DNA of 40,101 nucleotides, taken from NCBI RefSeq assembly GCF_004348535.1, contig NZ_SMJX01000040.1, positions 1 to 40,101 on the forward strand, given 5' to 3'. Under the pieces are notes generated by a model. That model had not been told where the DNA came from and did not search any database. It worked only from the letters and a program-made list of their open reading frames with translations. Below are positions 16,341-24,329 of the stretch, one piece after another. The stretch is from Actinomadura sp. KC216. Lineage in GTDB: Bacteria; Actinomycetota; Actinomycetes; Streptosporangiales; Streptosporangiaceae. The translations under genes and the position numbers were made by a program. Numbering within the stretch: the stretch's first letter is position 1; each line of letters begins with the position of its first letter.

Positions 16341-17510
16341 CTACCCCGGTTCACCGTTGGTGGCCGCGGGCAGGCGGCCGGATTCGGTCTGCCCGGCGAG
16401 CATGTCCACCACCGCGCCGGCACCGCCCCGGCCGGCGGCGTGACGCTGCCGGTCCGCGCCCGTTCCCGCCCGGCGAACGCCGCCCACCAGGGCGACCACC
16501 GCGTCCAGATCACCAAGCTCGGCCAGTGCCGGGCGGACGCGGGCGACCAGGTCGTCCAGTAGCCGCCACGCCGGGACGGCCCGCCGCGTGAACGGGTCCA
16601 GGCCGGGGCCGTCCATCCCGTGCCGCGCGGCGGTCCACAACGCCGCCGCGCAGACCTGCTCGTCCACGTTCGGGGCCTCCCGCCCGGCTGCCAGAGCGTC
16701 CAGCGCCGTCCGCACCAGCCCCCGTACCAGCGCGGCGTGCAGCACCGCCTCGTCGGCGGTCGCCGCCGTGTCCGCGACCCGCACCTCCACCGTCGGCCAC
16801 CGCGGGGATGGACGCGCCAGCCAGAACGTCATCGCCTCGTCCACCAGCACGCCCGCCTCCACCAGCGCCGCGACCCGCTCGTCGTACTCGCCCGCCGACG
16901 CTGCGAACGGCGGGACGCCCGCACCCGGAAACCCGACAATCCGCACCATCCGGCGGTCCGCGTAATCGGTAAGGCGGCCGTGGTCGAACGGGGAGTTCAC
17001 CGACAGCGCCAGCAGCGTCGCCAGCCACGGCCGCAGATGGTTCACCACCGCCACCGCCGTCTCCCGGTCCGGGACGCCGACATGGACATGACAGCCGCAC
17101 GCCTGGTAGTCCTCCATCACGTCCCCGTACGCCGCCGCGATCGCGGCGAACCGCTCGCCCCGCGAGATCGGCGGTGGACGGCCATCGACCACCGGCGTCC
17201 CCGACGCCACCAGCCGCGCGTCGCCCGCCCGCGCCGCTTCCGCCAGCCGTTCCCGCCCGTACCGCAACTGCTCCCGCAGCCCGGCCAGGTCCCGGCACAC
17301 CCCCGTCGCCGCCTCCACCTGCGTGGCCGGCAACTCGACGTGGAACCCGCCGCCCGACTCCTGCCACCGATGCCGCCCGACTTCCGCCAGCACCCGTTCC
17401 GCGTGCGGTGCGCACCTTCCCGACTCCACGTCGACGAGCAGGAACTCTTCCTCCAGCCCGAGACTCATTCCTGACTCCCGGACGGCCTCCACCATGTCAA
17501 GCGCCCCCAT
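16341..17510 (-). CDS. Carboxylate-amine ligase, YbdK/GCS2 family
   Basis: 389 residues. Members of the glutamate-cysteine ligase 2 family join the gamma-carboxyl of glutamate to an amine at the cost of ATP. Seen: GLEEEFLLVD near residue 18, the metal-binding Glu cluster; GGGFHVELPATQVE near 53; CGCHVHVGVPD near 140; ALSVNSPFDHGR near 170; and VEVRVADT near 245. Length is usual for the YbdK branch. The C-terminal 40 residues are low complexity but follow the family pattern GTGADRQR. ATG 17510 has AGGGGG 5 nt upstream; internal Met 6 and 15 are alternatives. The start overlaps the end of the frameshifted gene upstream by 14 bases, so the two were probably co-transcribed from the sigma-B-like promoter at 17892-17915. 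The natural substrate is unknown. Confidence 0.9.
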   Translation of the reverse strand: MGALDMVEAVRESGMSLGLEEEFLLVDVESGRCAPHAERVLAEVGRHRWQESGGGFHVELPATQVEAATGVCRDLAGLREQLRYGRERLAEAARAGDARLVASGTPVVDGRPPPISRGERFAAIAAAYGDVMEDYQACGCHVHVGVPDRETAVAVVNHLRPWLATLLALSVNSPFDHGRLTDYADRRMVRIVGFPGAGVPPFAASAGEYDERVAALVEAGVLVDEAMTFWLARPSPRWPTVEVRVADTAATADEAVLHAALVRGLVRTALDALAAGREAPNVDEQVCAAALWTAARHGMDGPGLDPFTRRAVPAWRLLDDLVARVRPALAELGDLDAVVALVGGVRRAGTGADRQRHAAGRGGAGAVVDMLAGQTESGRLPAATNGEPG

Positions 17511-17882
17511 GCTGCCCCCTACCCGCGGTTCTCGGATGGGCCCAACGAATCGCTAGGGTCAGGGCCTCAAGCTCCACAACGTCACTCAGTGGCGAGCGGT
17601 GGAGCAGGCCGCCGTTGAGTTTGAGCCGTCCCGCCTTTTCGGCCGTCCACACCGCCAGGCTCTTGTACCGGCGGACCGGCAACCCGGGCGACCGCACGAT
17701 CGACAACAGGGCTCCCCTGCCGGCGGCGATGTCGTAGGCCAGCCGCCTGAGCCGCTCGGCGTCCTCCGAGCCGCGCGATGCCCCTGCGCGAGCCTGCGGG
17801 CGAGGCCTACACCGCCGGCCGACGCCGCGAGATGGCCGTTCAGATAGATCCCCAGAAGCTCCCGGGAACGGGTTTCTCCCAT
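17497..17882 (-). pseudogene. Frameshifted actinobacterial conserved protein (copy 1 of [11 protein letters not shown] family)
   Basis: Reading starts at ATG 17882 as [20 protein letters not shown] and continues to ...LARRLAQGH. It then resumes in another frame as [20 protein letters not shown] and runs to TGA 17497, with PVRRYKSLAVW, EKAGRLKLNGGLLHRSPLSD and VELEALTLAIR. The two parts join cleanly if a 2-nt CG duplication in CGCGCGG near 17770 is removed, giving about 128 residues. The helical protein family is one I know only as a conserved actinobacterial hypothetical. A second copy lies at 25860-26081. The frameshift could be real decay or a sequencing error; the intact second half argues for a recent event. 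It precedes and overlaps the YbdK gene. Confidence 0.75.
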
Positions 17883-17891
17883 CTGCGGCCG

Positions 17892-17915
17892 ATACCCGGA
17901 GCCAGTCGAGTAAAC
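17892..17915 (-). promoter_or_regulatory. Sigma-B/F-type promoter (copy 1)
   Basis: On the minus strand GTTT (17912-17915), 14 nt, GGGTAT (17892-17897), then the ATG at 17882 only 10 nt after the -10 element, so the mRNA would be leaderless or nearly so. The arrangement fits the general-stress sigma consensus. The same elements and flanking bases occur at 26091-26114. Confidence 0.7.
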
Positions 17916-17993
17916 GGCACAACGGCCACCAATGGCCCGCGCCCCTTGTGCGGGGCGGCGAGCCTGCAGCGCGATGCGGGAACGGAGCCCCTG

Positions 17994-18134
17994 ATGCACA
18001 CGAACGATCCGTGGGCGGCGCGGCACCGGACGCGGTTCGAACGGGAAGCATTGCCTTACCTCGATCAGCTGTACGCCGCCGCGCTGCGGATGACCCGCAA
18101 CCCCGCGGACGTCGAGGACCTGTCCAGGGCCTAG
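17994..18134 (+). pseudogene. N-terminal fragment of an ECF sigma factor (SigR/RpoE-like)
   Basis: ATG 17994, with GGAG 8 nt upstream, encodes 46 residues. [20 protein letters not shown] and RNPADVEDL match region 1.2/2.1 of SigR/SigH-type ECF factors, where the sequence normally goes on as VQETYAKAY. Here one base appears lost after GAGGACCTG, and the frame ends at TAG 18134. A few further bases (AAGGCC) still resemble the lost continuation, then the match ends. No region 2.4 or 4 is present, so it cannot be a working sigma factor. It is divergent from the promoter of the neighbouring frameshifted gene. Confidence 0.7.
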
Positions 18135-18266
18135 ACCCAGTGCAAGGCCACGCCAATACGCGTGGAATTGGCGCACCAGAAAGGCGTGGAGGAAATGCAC
18201 GCCGGCGGTGCAGGCGACGGGACGGCCTTTCCCCGCGCTGCGATCAACGCGGGCGGCGGGGGCTGG

Positions 18267-18707
18267 TCAGCCTCCTTCGCGGCCGAGGGGGCCCCACTCG
18301 CCGTTCGCGTCGTGCTTCAGCAGATTCTCGGCCTGGTCGAGGACCTGCTTGTCGATGAGGGCGACGGCGGTGGGACGGGCCACGAGGGGCTCGTTATCGG
18401 GGCCGCGGCCCACCTCCTCGCCCTCAAGCACCCAGGGCCGCGCGCCGTGGGCACGGGCCCTTTCCAAGTGCGAGTAATCGTGCAGGCGCCGCGCCACCCA
18501 CAGAACCGTCGACCGGGAACCCCACCACGGCTCCACGGCGAGGGGGTTGACGGACAGCCCCGGCAGCTCGGCACCGGTCAAACCATCCGTACTGTGCGGA
18601 TGGGACTGATCAGCCTCCGGGTCGGCCGACCAGCGCACGAACAGGCACGGGCGGCTTTCCAACAGCTCGGCCAGCTGATCCAGCGTCGTGATCACGTCCA
18701 GCGCCAT
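18267..18707 (-). CDS. DUF6098 family protein
   Basis: 146 residues from ATG 18707. Seen: LDVITTLDQLAELLESRPCL at the start; FVRWSADPEAD; STDGLTGAELPGLSVNPLA near residue 40; VEPWWGSRS; VLWVARRLHDYSHLE; and PWVLEGEEVGRGPDNEPLV. All are landmarks of DUF6098, a soluble actinobacterial family without a known role. The frame is open 64 codons further upstream, but that part has no family similarity, and domain homology begins at the chosen Met. No strong ribosome site is present, so the exact start is uncertain (18725 is possible). It lies downstream of ctaD on the same strand after a gap of about 330 bp. Confidence 0.8.
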   Translation of the reverse strand: MALDVITTLDQLAELLESRPCLFVRWSADPEADQSHPHSTDGLTGAELPGLSVNPLAVEPWWGSRSTVLWVARRLHDYSHLERARAHGARPWVLEGEEVGRGPDNEPLVARPTAVALIDKQVLDQAENLLKHDANGEWGPLGREGG

Positions 18708-19034
18708 GGAAGGGCTGTTCCCCATAGCGCCACGTCGATGCTGACCTTCTCCCGCCCAGCGTCCACCACGCACAACCGGCTCCGGTGGTTGAGGGCGCCG
18801 AGCTCGTTCGATCGGCGTGCGGTTGGCCACCGCCCACCCCACGCACTTCGCGGGAAATCCACATCGCTCTTGGGTCCCATTCTCAGGTTCCATGGCCACT
18901 CCTGGGATTGCAGCACACTTACCGATGGAATGACGCGCAGCCGCTTACTGGTCAGCGAAGCCGACTTCATCACGGTCCAGGGCATCCACACCGACGGCGA
19001 CGTCGGCGCCGGGCATGGTGTCCGGGGCGTTCGG
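18708..19034. other. Gap between DUF6098 gene and ctaD, no clear gene
   Basis: About 330 bp. A minus-strand frame through 18692-18991 contains RLCVVDAGREKVSIDVALWG, which looks gene-like but matches nothing I know and lacks a ribosome site. No terminator after ctaD was recognised. Confidence 0.4.
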
Positions 19035-20792
19035 TCATGGTTCGTCCTGGCTCTTGGGCCGCTCGTTGGAGGCGTCAGGCGCTGTGTCGCGCTCTCCTTT
19101 GTCGCCGGTTGACGCGTTCGCCTGGTCGCGTCGCTGGTCGCGGTGGGTGCCGATGTGGGGATGGTGCAGGTCGAATGCGGGCCGTTCCGAGCGGATGCTG
19201 GGAATGGCGTCGAAGTTGTGGCGTGGTGGCGGGCAGGAGGTGGCCCATTCCAGGGAGTTGCCGTAACCCCAGGGGTCGTCGACGTGGACGTCCTGGCCTT
19301 TGCGGGCGGTGCGCCAGACGTTCCACAGGAACGGGAAGGTCGACAGTCCCAGGAGCGCGGCGCCGGCCGAGGAGACGAGGTTGAGGGTGGAGAACTCGTC
19401 GGGGTAGTCGGCGTAGCGGCGCGGCATGCCGTCGGCGCCGAGGACGTGTTGCACCAGGAACGTGGTGTGGAATCCGATGAACAGCATCCAGAAATGGATC
19501 TTGGAGAGCCGTTCGTCGAGCATCTTGCCGGTCATCTTGGGCCACCAGAAGGAGAACCCGGCGAACATCGCGAAGACCACGGTGCCGAACAGCACGTAAT
19601 GGAAATGCGCGACGACGAAGTAGGAGTCGTGTACATGGAAGTCCAGGGGCGGGGAGGCCAGGATCACGCCGGTGAGGCCGCCGAACAGGAAGGTGACCAT
19701 GAACCCGAGCGCCCACAGCATCGGGGCCTGCAGGACGATCTGCCCGCGCCACATGGTGCCGACCCAGTTGAAGAACTTGATGCCTGTGGGCACGGCGATC
19801 AGGAAGGACAGGAAGGAGAAGAACGGCAGCAGCACCCGTCCGGTGGCGAACATGTGGTGAGCCCAGACCGTCATCGACAGCCCGGTGATGGTGATGCTGG
19901 CGAAGATCATGCCGATGTAGCCGAACAGGGGTTTGCGGCTGAAGACGGGGATGACCTCGGTGACGATGCCGAAGAACGGCAGCGCCACGATGTAGACCTC
20001 GGGATGGCCGAAGAACCAGAACAGGTGCTGCCACAACAGCGGTCCGCCGTTGGCAGGGTCGTAGATGTGGGCGCCGAGGTTGCGGTCGGCCCACAGCGCC
20101 GCGAGGGCGGCGGCCAGCACGGGAAAGGCCATCAGCACCAGGATCGAGGTGAACAGCACGTTCCAGGTGAAGATCGGCATCCGGAACATGGTCATGCCGG
20201 GGGCGCGCATGCCGATGATGGTGGTGAGGAAGTTGACCGCGCCCAGGATCGTGCCGAACCCGGACATGATCAAACCGGCCGTCCACAGGTCCCCGCCCGT
20301 TTCCGGGGAGCGGGTCTCATCGGACAGCGGCGGGTAGCCGGTCCAGCCGAAGCTGGCCGCGCCCTCGCTGGTCAGAAAGCCGGAAATGGTGATCAAGGCG
20401 CCGAAGAAGAACAACCAGAAACTCAGCGCGTTCAACCGCGGGAAGGCAACGTCCGGGGCGCCGATCTGCAACGGCATGATCACGTTGGCGAACCCCGCGA
20501 ACAGCGGGGTGGCGAAGAAGAACATCATTATCGTGCCGTGCATGGTGAACAGCTGGTTGTACTCGTAGCTGTTCACCACCTGCAGCCCGGGCCGGGCCAG
20601 TTCCGCACGGACGAGCATCGCCAGCAGCCCGGCCAGGGAGAAGAACCCGAACGAGGCGATCAGATACAGGTAGCCGACCTTCTTGTGGTCGGTGGTGGCC
20701 AGCCATTCGACCACCACTTTGCCTTTGGGCCCCCGCACCGGGGCGGTCAGTGAGGTCGACGGCTCGGTGGCCGACCGTTGCGTGTCTGTCAC
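19035..20792 (-). CDS. ctaD: Cytochrome c oxidase subunit I
   Basis: 585 residues, GTG start 20792 with GGGAG about 9 nt upstream; the longer frame has no similarity. The catalytic subunit of the aa3-type terminal oxidase, with 12 helices. Seen: the low-spin heme His near residue 85 in [34 protein letters not shown] with the CuB His and cross-linked Tyr; VWAHHMF with two CuB His residues; the K-channel Lys region [14 protein letters not shown]; and [11 protein letters not shown] with the heme a3 and a ligands. The C-terminal tail from about 515 is hydrophilic and ends in a charged, low-complexity stretch. No subunit II or III gene is nearby, so this is an orphan or second ctaD. It follows a DUF3040 gene with a 46-bp gap, probably as one operon. 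Confidence 0.96.
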   Translation of the reverse strand: MTDTQRSATEPSTSLTAPVRGPKGKVVVEWLATTDHKKVGYLYLIASFGFFSLAGLLAMLVRAELARPGLQVVNSYEYNQLFTMHGTIMMFFFATPLFAGFANVIMPLQIGAPDVAFPRLNALSFWLFFFGALITISGFLTSEGAASFGWTGYPPLSDETRSPETGGDLWTAGLIMSGFGTILGAVNFLTTIIGMRAPGMTMFRMPIFTWNVLFTSILVLMAFPVLAAALAALWADRNLGAHIYDPANGGPLLWQHLFWFFGHPEVYIVALPFFGIVTEVIPVFSRKPLFGYIGMIFASITITGLSMTVWAHHMFATGRVLLPFFSFLSFLIAVPTGIKFFNWVGTMWRGQIVLQAPMLWALGFMVTFLFGGLTGVILASPPLDFHVHDSYFVVAHFHYVLFGTVVFAMFAGFSFWWPKMTGKMLDERLSKIHFWMLFIGFHTTFLVQHVLGADGMPRRYADYPDEFSTLNLVSSAGAALLGLSTFPFLWNVWRTARKGQDVHVDDPWGYGNSLEWATSCPPPRHNFDAIPSIRSERPAFDLHHPHIGTHRDQRRDQANASTGDKGERDTAPDASNERPKSQDEP

Positions 20793-20838
20793 CGGCGCAC
20801 TCCCGATGCGATGTGTCGTGTACGGACAACGTTCTGCT

Positions 20839-21240
20839 TCAACATTTGCTCGACGACGGCGGCGGGGCGTTCTCAGGTGCCCTGGACCGCGCTTCGCCGC
20901 CTCGTGCCGCGTCCGGCGGTGATGCGGTTCGCCGATCGGCCGGAGAACTCGCAAGGTGTGCTGGAGAAGAGCGCCCGGTGACCGCGGTGGTCTGTGCATT
21001 CGCAGCCGGACAGGGCGCTTGCATCAGGGTCGTCGCCGCCGCCACCATGAAGCTCACCGCCGCCAGCATCACCGCGGCCACTGCCACCGCCACCCGGGGC
21101 GGCCTCCACGAGGCCACGGCTTCCTTTTCCAGCGGGGTGAATTCGGTCAGCTGCCACGCCAACCGCGGATCCTGCCGATCGAGGTCAGAGCCAAGCTGCC
21201 GCAGCACCGTTCGCTCGTAATCCGACAGTCCCATCGGCAT
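20839..21240 (-). CDS. DUF3040 membrane protein
   Basis: 133 residues from ATG 21240; Met 3 (21234) is an equally good start. [20 protein letters not shown] followed by QDPRLAWQL is the DUF3040 hallmark. A hydrophobic helix [20 protein letters not shown] lies near residues 48-67, and the remainder is an Ala/Pro/Ser-rich tail with two Cys. Families of this kind are small actinobacterial membrane proteins of unknown function. It precedes ctaD by 46 bp on the same strand, so a link to respiration or membrane stress is possible. A weak sigma-B-like promoter lies about 115 bp upstream of the start. Confidence 0.85.
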   Translation of the reverse strand: MPMGLSDYERTVLRQLGSDLDRQDPRLAWQLTEFTPLEKEAVASWRPPRVAVAVAAVMLAAVSFMVAAATTLMQAPCPAANAQTTAVTGRSSPAHLASSPADRRTASPPDAARGGEARSRAPENAPPPSSSKC

Positions 21241-21355
21241 CACTTTCGCCCCGAGCGTCACCTGGTCTGGAATCCCATTCGCCTTCTAGCCGACCGCAGA
21301 ACCATCAGCGACCAGCGGCGATAAAGCCTTTCACGCTGAACAGCAGTGGTTACCC

Positions 21356-21379
21356 CTACCCCGGCGGTCGCTCCCAAAC
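21356..21379 (-). promoter_or_regulatory. Weak sigma-B/F-like promoter upstream of DUF3040-ctaD
   Basis: On the minus strand GTTT (21376-21379), 14 nt, GGGTAG (21356-21361). The -10 differs from GGGTAT in the last base. It lies about 115 bp ahead of the DUF3040 start. Tentative, because short motifs of this kind arise by chance in GC-rich DNA. Confidence 0.3.
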
Positions 21380-21725
21380 GTGCGGCGCATCAAGGTGGCA
21401 CAGACCATGAACTCAGCTGTCAAAAAATGGGCCGCCACAGACAGAAGCCCGCCGAGTCGGACGGCCACGTCACGCCCTGGCGCCGATGGTCTGAGCAGGG
21501 TGTCAACCACGTTTGTCGCTGGGCTCCCGGGTCATGGGCGCCGGGGATCGAGCAGCCGACCCTCCCGGCCAGACCATTTACGCACCGACATACAAGGAGA
21601 TCGGTTTACTAAATGTTGAGGAATCTGTCCGCCATGTATTCGCCGGGCGAAGCCCTGCAGGGGCATCTAGCCGTCATCGGGCTAGCGGCATGGGCGCGGA
21701 TACGGCCAACGATGTTCGGGGACGG
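21380..21725. other. Intergenic region, no gene; small hairpin downstream of the dehydrogenase
   Basis: No gene seen. CTAGCC (21667-21672) can pair with GGCTAG (21680-21685) around 7 nt, about 40 bp after the stop of the minus-strand dehydrogenase gene. The stem is only 6 bp, so it is a weak terminator candidate at best. Plus-strand frames here have no domain similarity. Confidence 0.4.
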
Positions 21726-22898
21726 TCAGGCGGGGTGGAATACCGCCCGGACGCAGCCGTCCTTCTTGTGCTTGAACAAGTCATAGCCCTCCGGCGCCTG
21801 GTCCAGGGCCATGTCGTGAGTGGCCAGGTGCCGGGTGCTGAGTTCCCCTGCGGCGATGCGGTCCAGCAGCATGGGGATGTAACGCTGCCCGTGCATCTGC
21901 GCCCCGCGCAAGGTCAGGCCCTTGTTCATCAGGGCGCCGAGCGGGAACTTGTCGACCACGCCGCCGAAGACACCCAGCACGAAGACCGAGCCGCCCTTGC
22001 GGCAGGCGTAGACGGCCTCGCGGACGGCCGAGGGCCGGTCGGTCTGCAACCTGAGCTGATGCTTGGCCTGGTCGTACCACTGCTGTGGGCCGGTGGTGTG
22101 CGCTTCCATGCCGACCGCCTCAATGCACACGTCCGGTCCGCGGCCGCCGGTACGCTCGCGCAGTTCGGCGCCGACGTCGGTGGTGGTGTAGTCGATGGTC
22201 TCCGATCCGATGTGCTCGCGCGTCATGGCGAGCCGCTCGGGGAGCCGGTCGATGGAGATGACCTTGTCGGCGCCCAGCAGCATCGCCGCGCGGGCGGCCA
22301 TCTGACCGACCGCGCCGCATCCCCACACGGCGACCACGTCACCCGGACGCACGCCGCTCAGATGGGCGCCCATCCAACCGGTCGGCGCCGCGTCGGAGGC
22401 GAAGGTGGCGCTGATATCGTCCACCTCGTCCGGCACGGGAAAGGCCCCGTAGTCGGCGAACGGCACCCGGACGTACTCGGCATGCGCGCCCTTGAAGCCT
22501 CCCATGGCGTGGGAGTAGCCGAACACCGCGCCCGGCTCGTACCCGAACGCCATTTGCCCGATCCCGGGATTGGTGTTGGCGTTGTCGCACAGCGACCACA
22601 GGTCGTTGGCGCAGTACCAGCAACGACCGCAGCCGATGAACGAGCACACCACGACGCGTTCTCCGGCCCGGCGCTCCCGTACCGCCGGGCCGGTCTCCAC
22701 GACCTCCCCGAGAAACTCGTGGCCGATGACGTCGCCGGCGCGCATGGCGGGCAGATAGCCGCCGATCAGGTGCAGGTCCGACCCGCAGGTCGTGCTGGAC
22801 AGCACCTTGACGATCATGTCCTGGTCGTTCTCGATCCGCGGGTCGGGGACCTGTCGCACCGACAGCCGGTTGACGCCGTCCCAGCACAGGGCCTTCAC
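21726..22898 (-). CDS. Zinc-dependent alcohol dehydrogenase (formaldehyde dehydrogenase-like MDR)
   Basis: 390 residues, GTG start overlapping the upstream stop by 4 bases. Medium-chain dehydrogenase/reductase acting on an alcohol or aldehyde with NAD(P). Seen: catalytic zinc region TTCGSDLHLIGG near residue 36 and GHEFLGEVVE near 60; a structural zinc site with Cys residues spaced in CGRCWYCANDLWSLC near 90-104; the Rossmann glycine motif VWGCGAVGQMAA near 192; and FVLGVFGGVVDKFPLG near 303. The insertion FGYEPGAVFGYSHAMGG resembles glutathione-independent formaldehyde dehydrogenases. It is the third gene of an operon with a hemerythrin protein and a small membrane-anchored protein, which suggests a role in aldehyde or redox stress. 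Substrate not determined. Confidence 0.92.
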   Translation of the reverse strand: MKALCWDGVNRLSVRQVPDPRIENDQDMIVKVLSSTTCGSDLHLIGGYLPAMRAGDVIGHEFLGEVVETGPAVRERRAGERVVVCSFIGCGRCWYCANDLWSLCDNANTNPGIGQMAFGYEPGAVFGYSHAMGGFKGAHAEYVRVPFADYGAFPVPDEVDDISATFASDAAPTGWMGAHLSGVRPGDVVAVWGCGAVGQMAARAAMLLGADKVISIDRLPERLAMTREHIGSETIDYTTTDVGAELRERTGGRGPDVCIEAVGMEAHTTGPQQWYDQAKHQLRLQTDRPSAVREAVYACRKGGSVFVLGVFGGVVDKFPLGALMNKGLTLRGAQMHGQRYIPMLLDRIAAGELSTRHLATHDMALDQAPEGYDLFKHKKDGCVRAVFHPA

Positions 22899-23344
22899 AG
22901 TCGCCCCTCTCCGGCCGCGCGCCGGGTCGCCAGTTCCACGACCTTCCCTCGCACGGTCGGCCGCGTCGTGGGCGGCGAGTCCGGACGGAGGACCTCGCCC
23001 GTCTCCAGCAATGACTTGGCGTCCCGCAACGCGCTCCGTACCGCCTGGCGGGAATCCGCACCACCCAGACGCGCCACGAGCCCTGGAGATCCGGGCCTGG
23101 AGATCCGGGCGGCCAGCTCGGTGCCGCGGTCACCGGGCGCGGCCGCGACCCGCGTCTCCACCTCATCACCGAGCAAGGCCAGCGGCTCGGGCAATTCGCT
23201 CAGCCGCTCGGGCGGACAGTTCACGGTGACCACAAGCCACCGGCTCTCCCCCGTTCCCGCCTGCCGCGAGCGAACCAGCAGCCGGCGGGTCGCGATCGCG
23301 CCGACGCCCGCCAGGACCGTCACCGCCAGGGACGCTCGTTTCAT
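22895..23344 (-). CDS. Conserved actinobacterial protein with N-terminal membrane anchor
   Basis: 149 residues from ATG 23344; AAGGA lies 8 nt upstream, and an upstream in-frame TTG is less likely. A hydrophobic segment at residues 4-22 (ASLAVTVLAGVGAIATRRLL) is followed by a soluble part with SRWLVVTVNCPPERLSELPE, DEVETRVAAAPGDRGTELAA, ALRDAKSLLETGEVLR and VVELATRRAAGEG. This pattern recurs next to zinc alcohol dehydrogenases in actinobacteria, and the fold looks like a SRPBCC-type sheet, though that is not certain. It lies 11 bp after the hemerythrin gene and overlaps the dehydrogenase start by 4 bases, so it belongs to a three-gene operon. Function unknown. Confidence 0.8.
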   Translation of the reverse strand: MKRASLAVTVLAGVGAIATRRLLVRSRQAGTGESRWLVVTVNCPPERLSELPEPLALLGDEVETRVAAAPGDRGTELAARISRPGSPGLVARLGGADSRQAVRSALRDAKSLLETGEVLRPDSPPTTRPTVRGKVVELATRRAAGEGRL

Positions 23345-23355
23345 GCCCTGGTCCT

Positions 23356-23946
23356 TCAATCCTTGCCGCGGCCGTCGCTGCCGTCGCCGGCGTCGCGGAT
23401 CAGGTCGCGGACGCGGTCGACCATGGCGACCATCGGGCCCACGAGCATGTTCTTGGTGGCTGACTCGGTGCCCGGGTGCGGATGCGTGGGTGCGGTGGCC
23501 TCGGCGGCGCGGACGGCCGCGGCGAAGCCCTTCAGCTGCGCGGGACTGAACTGGTCCTTGAGCCGGTCGAATTCGTAGCGTTCCTCAGCGCGGGCATGGG
23601 TCAGGACGTCGATGCGCAGCTTGTCGATCGATTTAAGGAAGCCCGGGTCGTCGGTGTCCATGCCGTCCAGTTCCGACAGCAGTTCCTTGGCCTCGCGCTC
23701 TTCGGCGAGGCGGTCGTCCACGATGCCGTCGCCGCCGGGCAGCCGCCGCGCCATCGGGTGGATGATCTCCTCCTCGGCGGTCTCGTGGACGGCCAGCAGC
23801 CGCCTCAGCTCCGCGAAGGCGTCCTTGCGGGCCTGCCCGTCGGAGTTCATCACCTGGTCGAACAGGTCGCGGATCCGGCCGTGCTGGGCGCGCAGCAGGT
23901 CGATCACGTCCTCGGTGGTCCGGGCGTCGGTGGGTGTGGTCTGCAT
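23356..23946 (-). CDS. Hemerythrin HHE-domain protein
   Basis: 196 residues, ATG 23946 with GGAGGG 5 nt upstream. A four-helix hemerythrin-like protein binding a non-heme di-iron centre, a fold used for oxygen, nitric oxide or redox sensing. Seen: DLLRAQHGRIRDLFDQV near residue 15; LLAVHETAEEEIIHPMARRL near 48 with the His and Glu ligands; and VLTHARAEERYEFDRL near 115. The C-terminal 50 residues are Ala/Pro/His rich with a final charged segment. It is the first gene of the operon with the anchored protein and the alcohol dehydrogenase. A 14-bp palindrome at 24074 lies 128 bp upstream and may be an operator. Confidence 0.9.
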   Translation of the reverse strand: MQTTPTDARTTEDVIDLLRAQHGRIRDLFDQVMNSDGQARKDAFAELRRLLAVHETAEEEIIHPMARRLPGGDGIVDDRLAEEREAKELLSELDGMDTDDPGFLKSIDKLRIDVLTHARAEERYEFDRLKDQFSPAQLKGFAAAVRAAEATAPTHPHPGTESATKNMLVGPMVAMVDRVRDLIRDAGDGSDGRGKD

Positions 23947-24329
23947 GAGCCCTCCTGATCGTCATGGTCGGCGCGTCGTGGACGGATGAGCCAAGGGCGG
24001 CCCGCCCCGCGGGGCACGACGCCGCCCCAGTACCCGCCGTTCGGACGGCTAAGCGACCTCGCCCCCGGGACCCGACAAGATCTTGTCCACGATCTGACAT
24101 TCGGTGTGCGAACCGGGCTGCACGGGTGGGGGCGCGTCCGCCGAAACGATCCAACCCACAAGGAGGGCGAACCGGCGGCGAAGGGGCCGATAATAAGGTG
24201 CCGCGTCTTTGCGCCCGGCGGTAGACGGCCAACCGGCCAGGCGGGTTCACGAACCGTCCGAGACCACCGTGCACAACAGCCCTCGAACACGGCGGCGCGA
24301 GGCGTCCCGGCGACCCTTGTGCCAGATGG
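23947..24329. other. Intergenic region upstream of hemerythrin operon
   Basis: About 380 bp without a convincing gene. It should hold the promoter of the hemerythrin operon. The perfect palindrome GACAAGATCTTGTC at 24074-24087 is the only notable element. No sigma-B-type pair was recognised on the minus strand. Confidence 0.45.
24074..24087. promoter_or_regulatory. Perfect 14-bp palindrome, candidate operator
   Basis: GACAAGATCTTGTC is fully self-complementary and AT-richer than its surroundings. It sits 128 bp ahead of the hemerythrin start, in the only gap where that operon's control region can lie. No regulator is assigned. Confidence 0.4.

Noticed and set aside
19143..20753. Plus-strand frame of 536 codons opposite ctaD
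   Set aside because: Shadow of the oxidase gene, with Glu/Gly/His-rich nonsense composition.
21513..23549. Plus-strand frame of 678 codons
   Set aside because: Lies opposite the dehydrogenase operon; no motifs; the minus-strand genes have coupled starts and family signatures.
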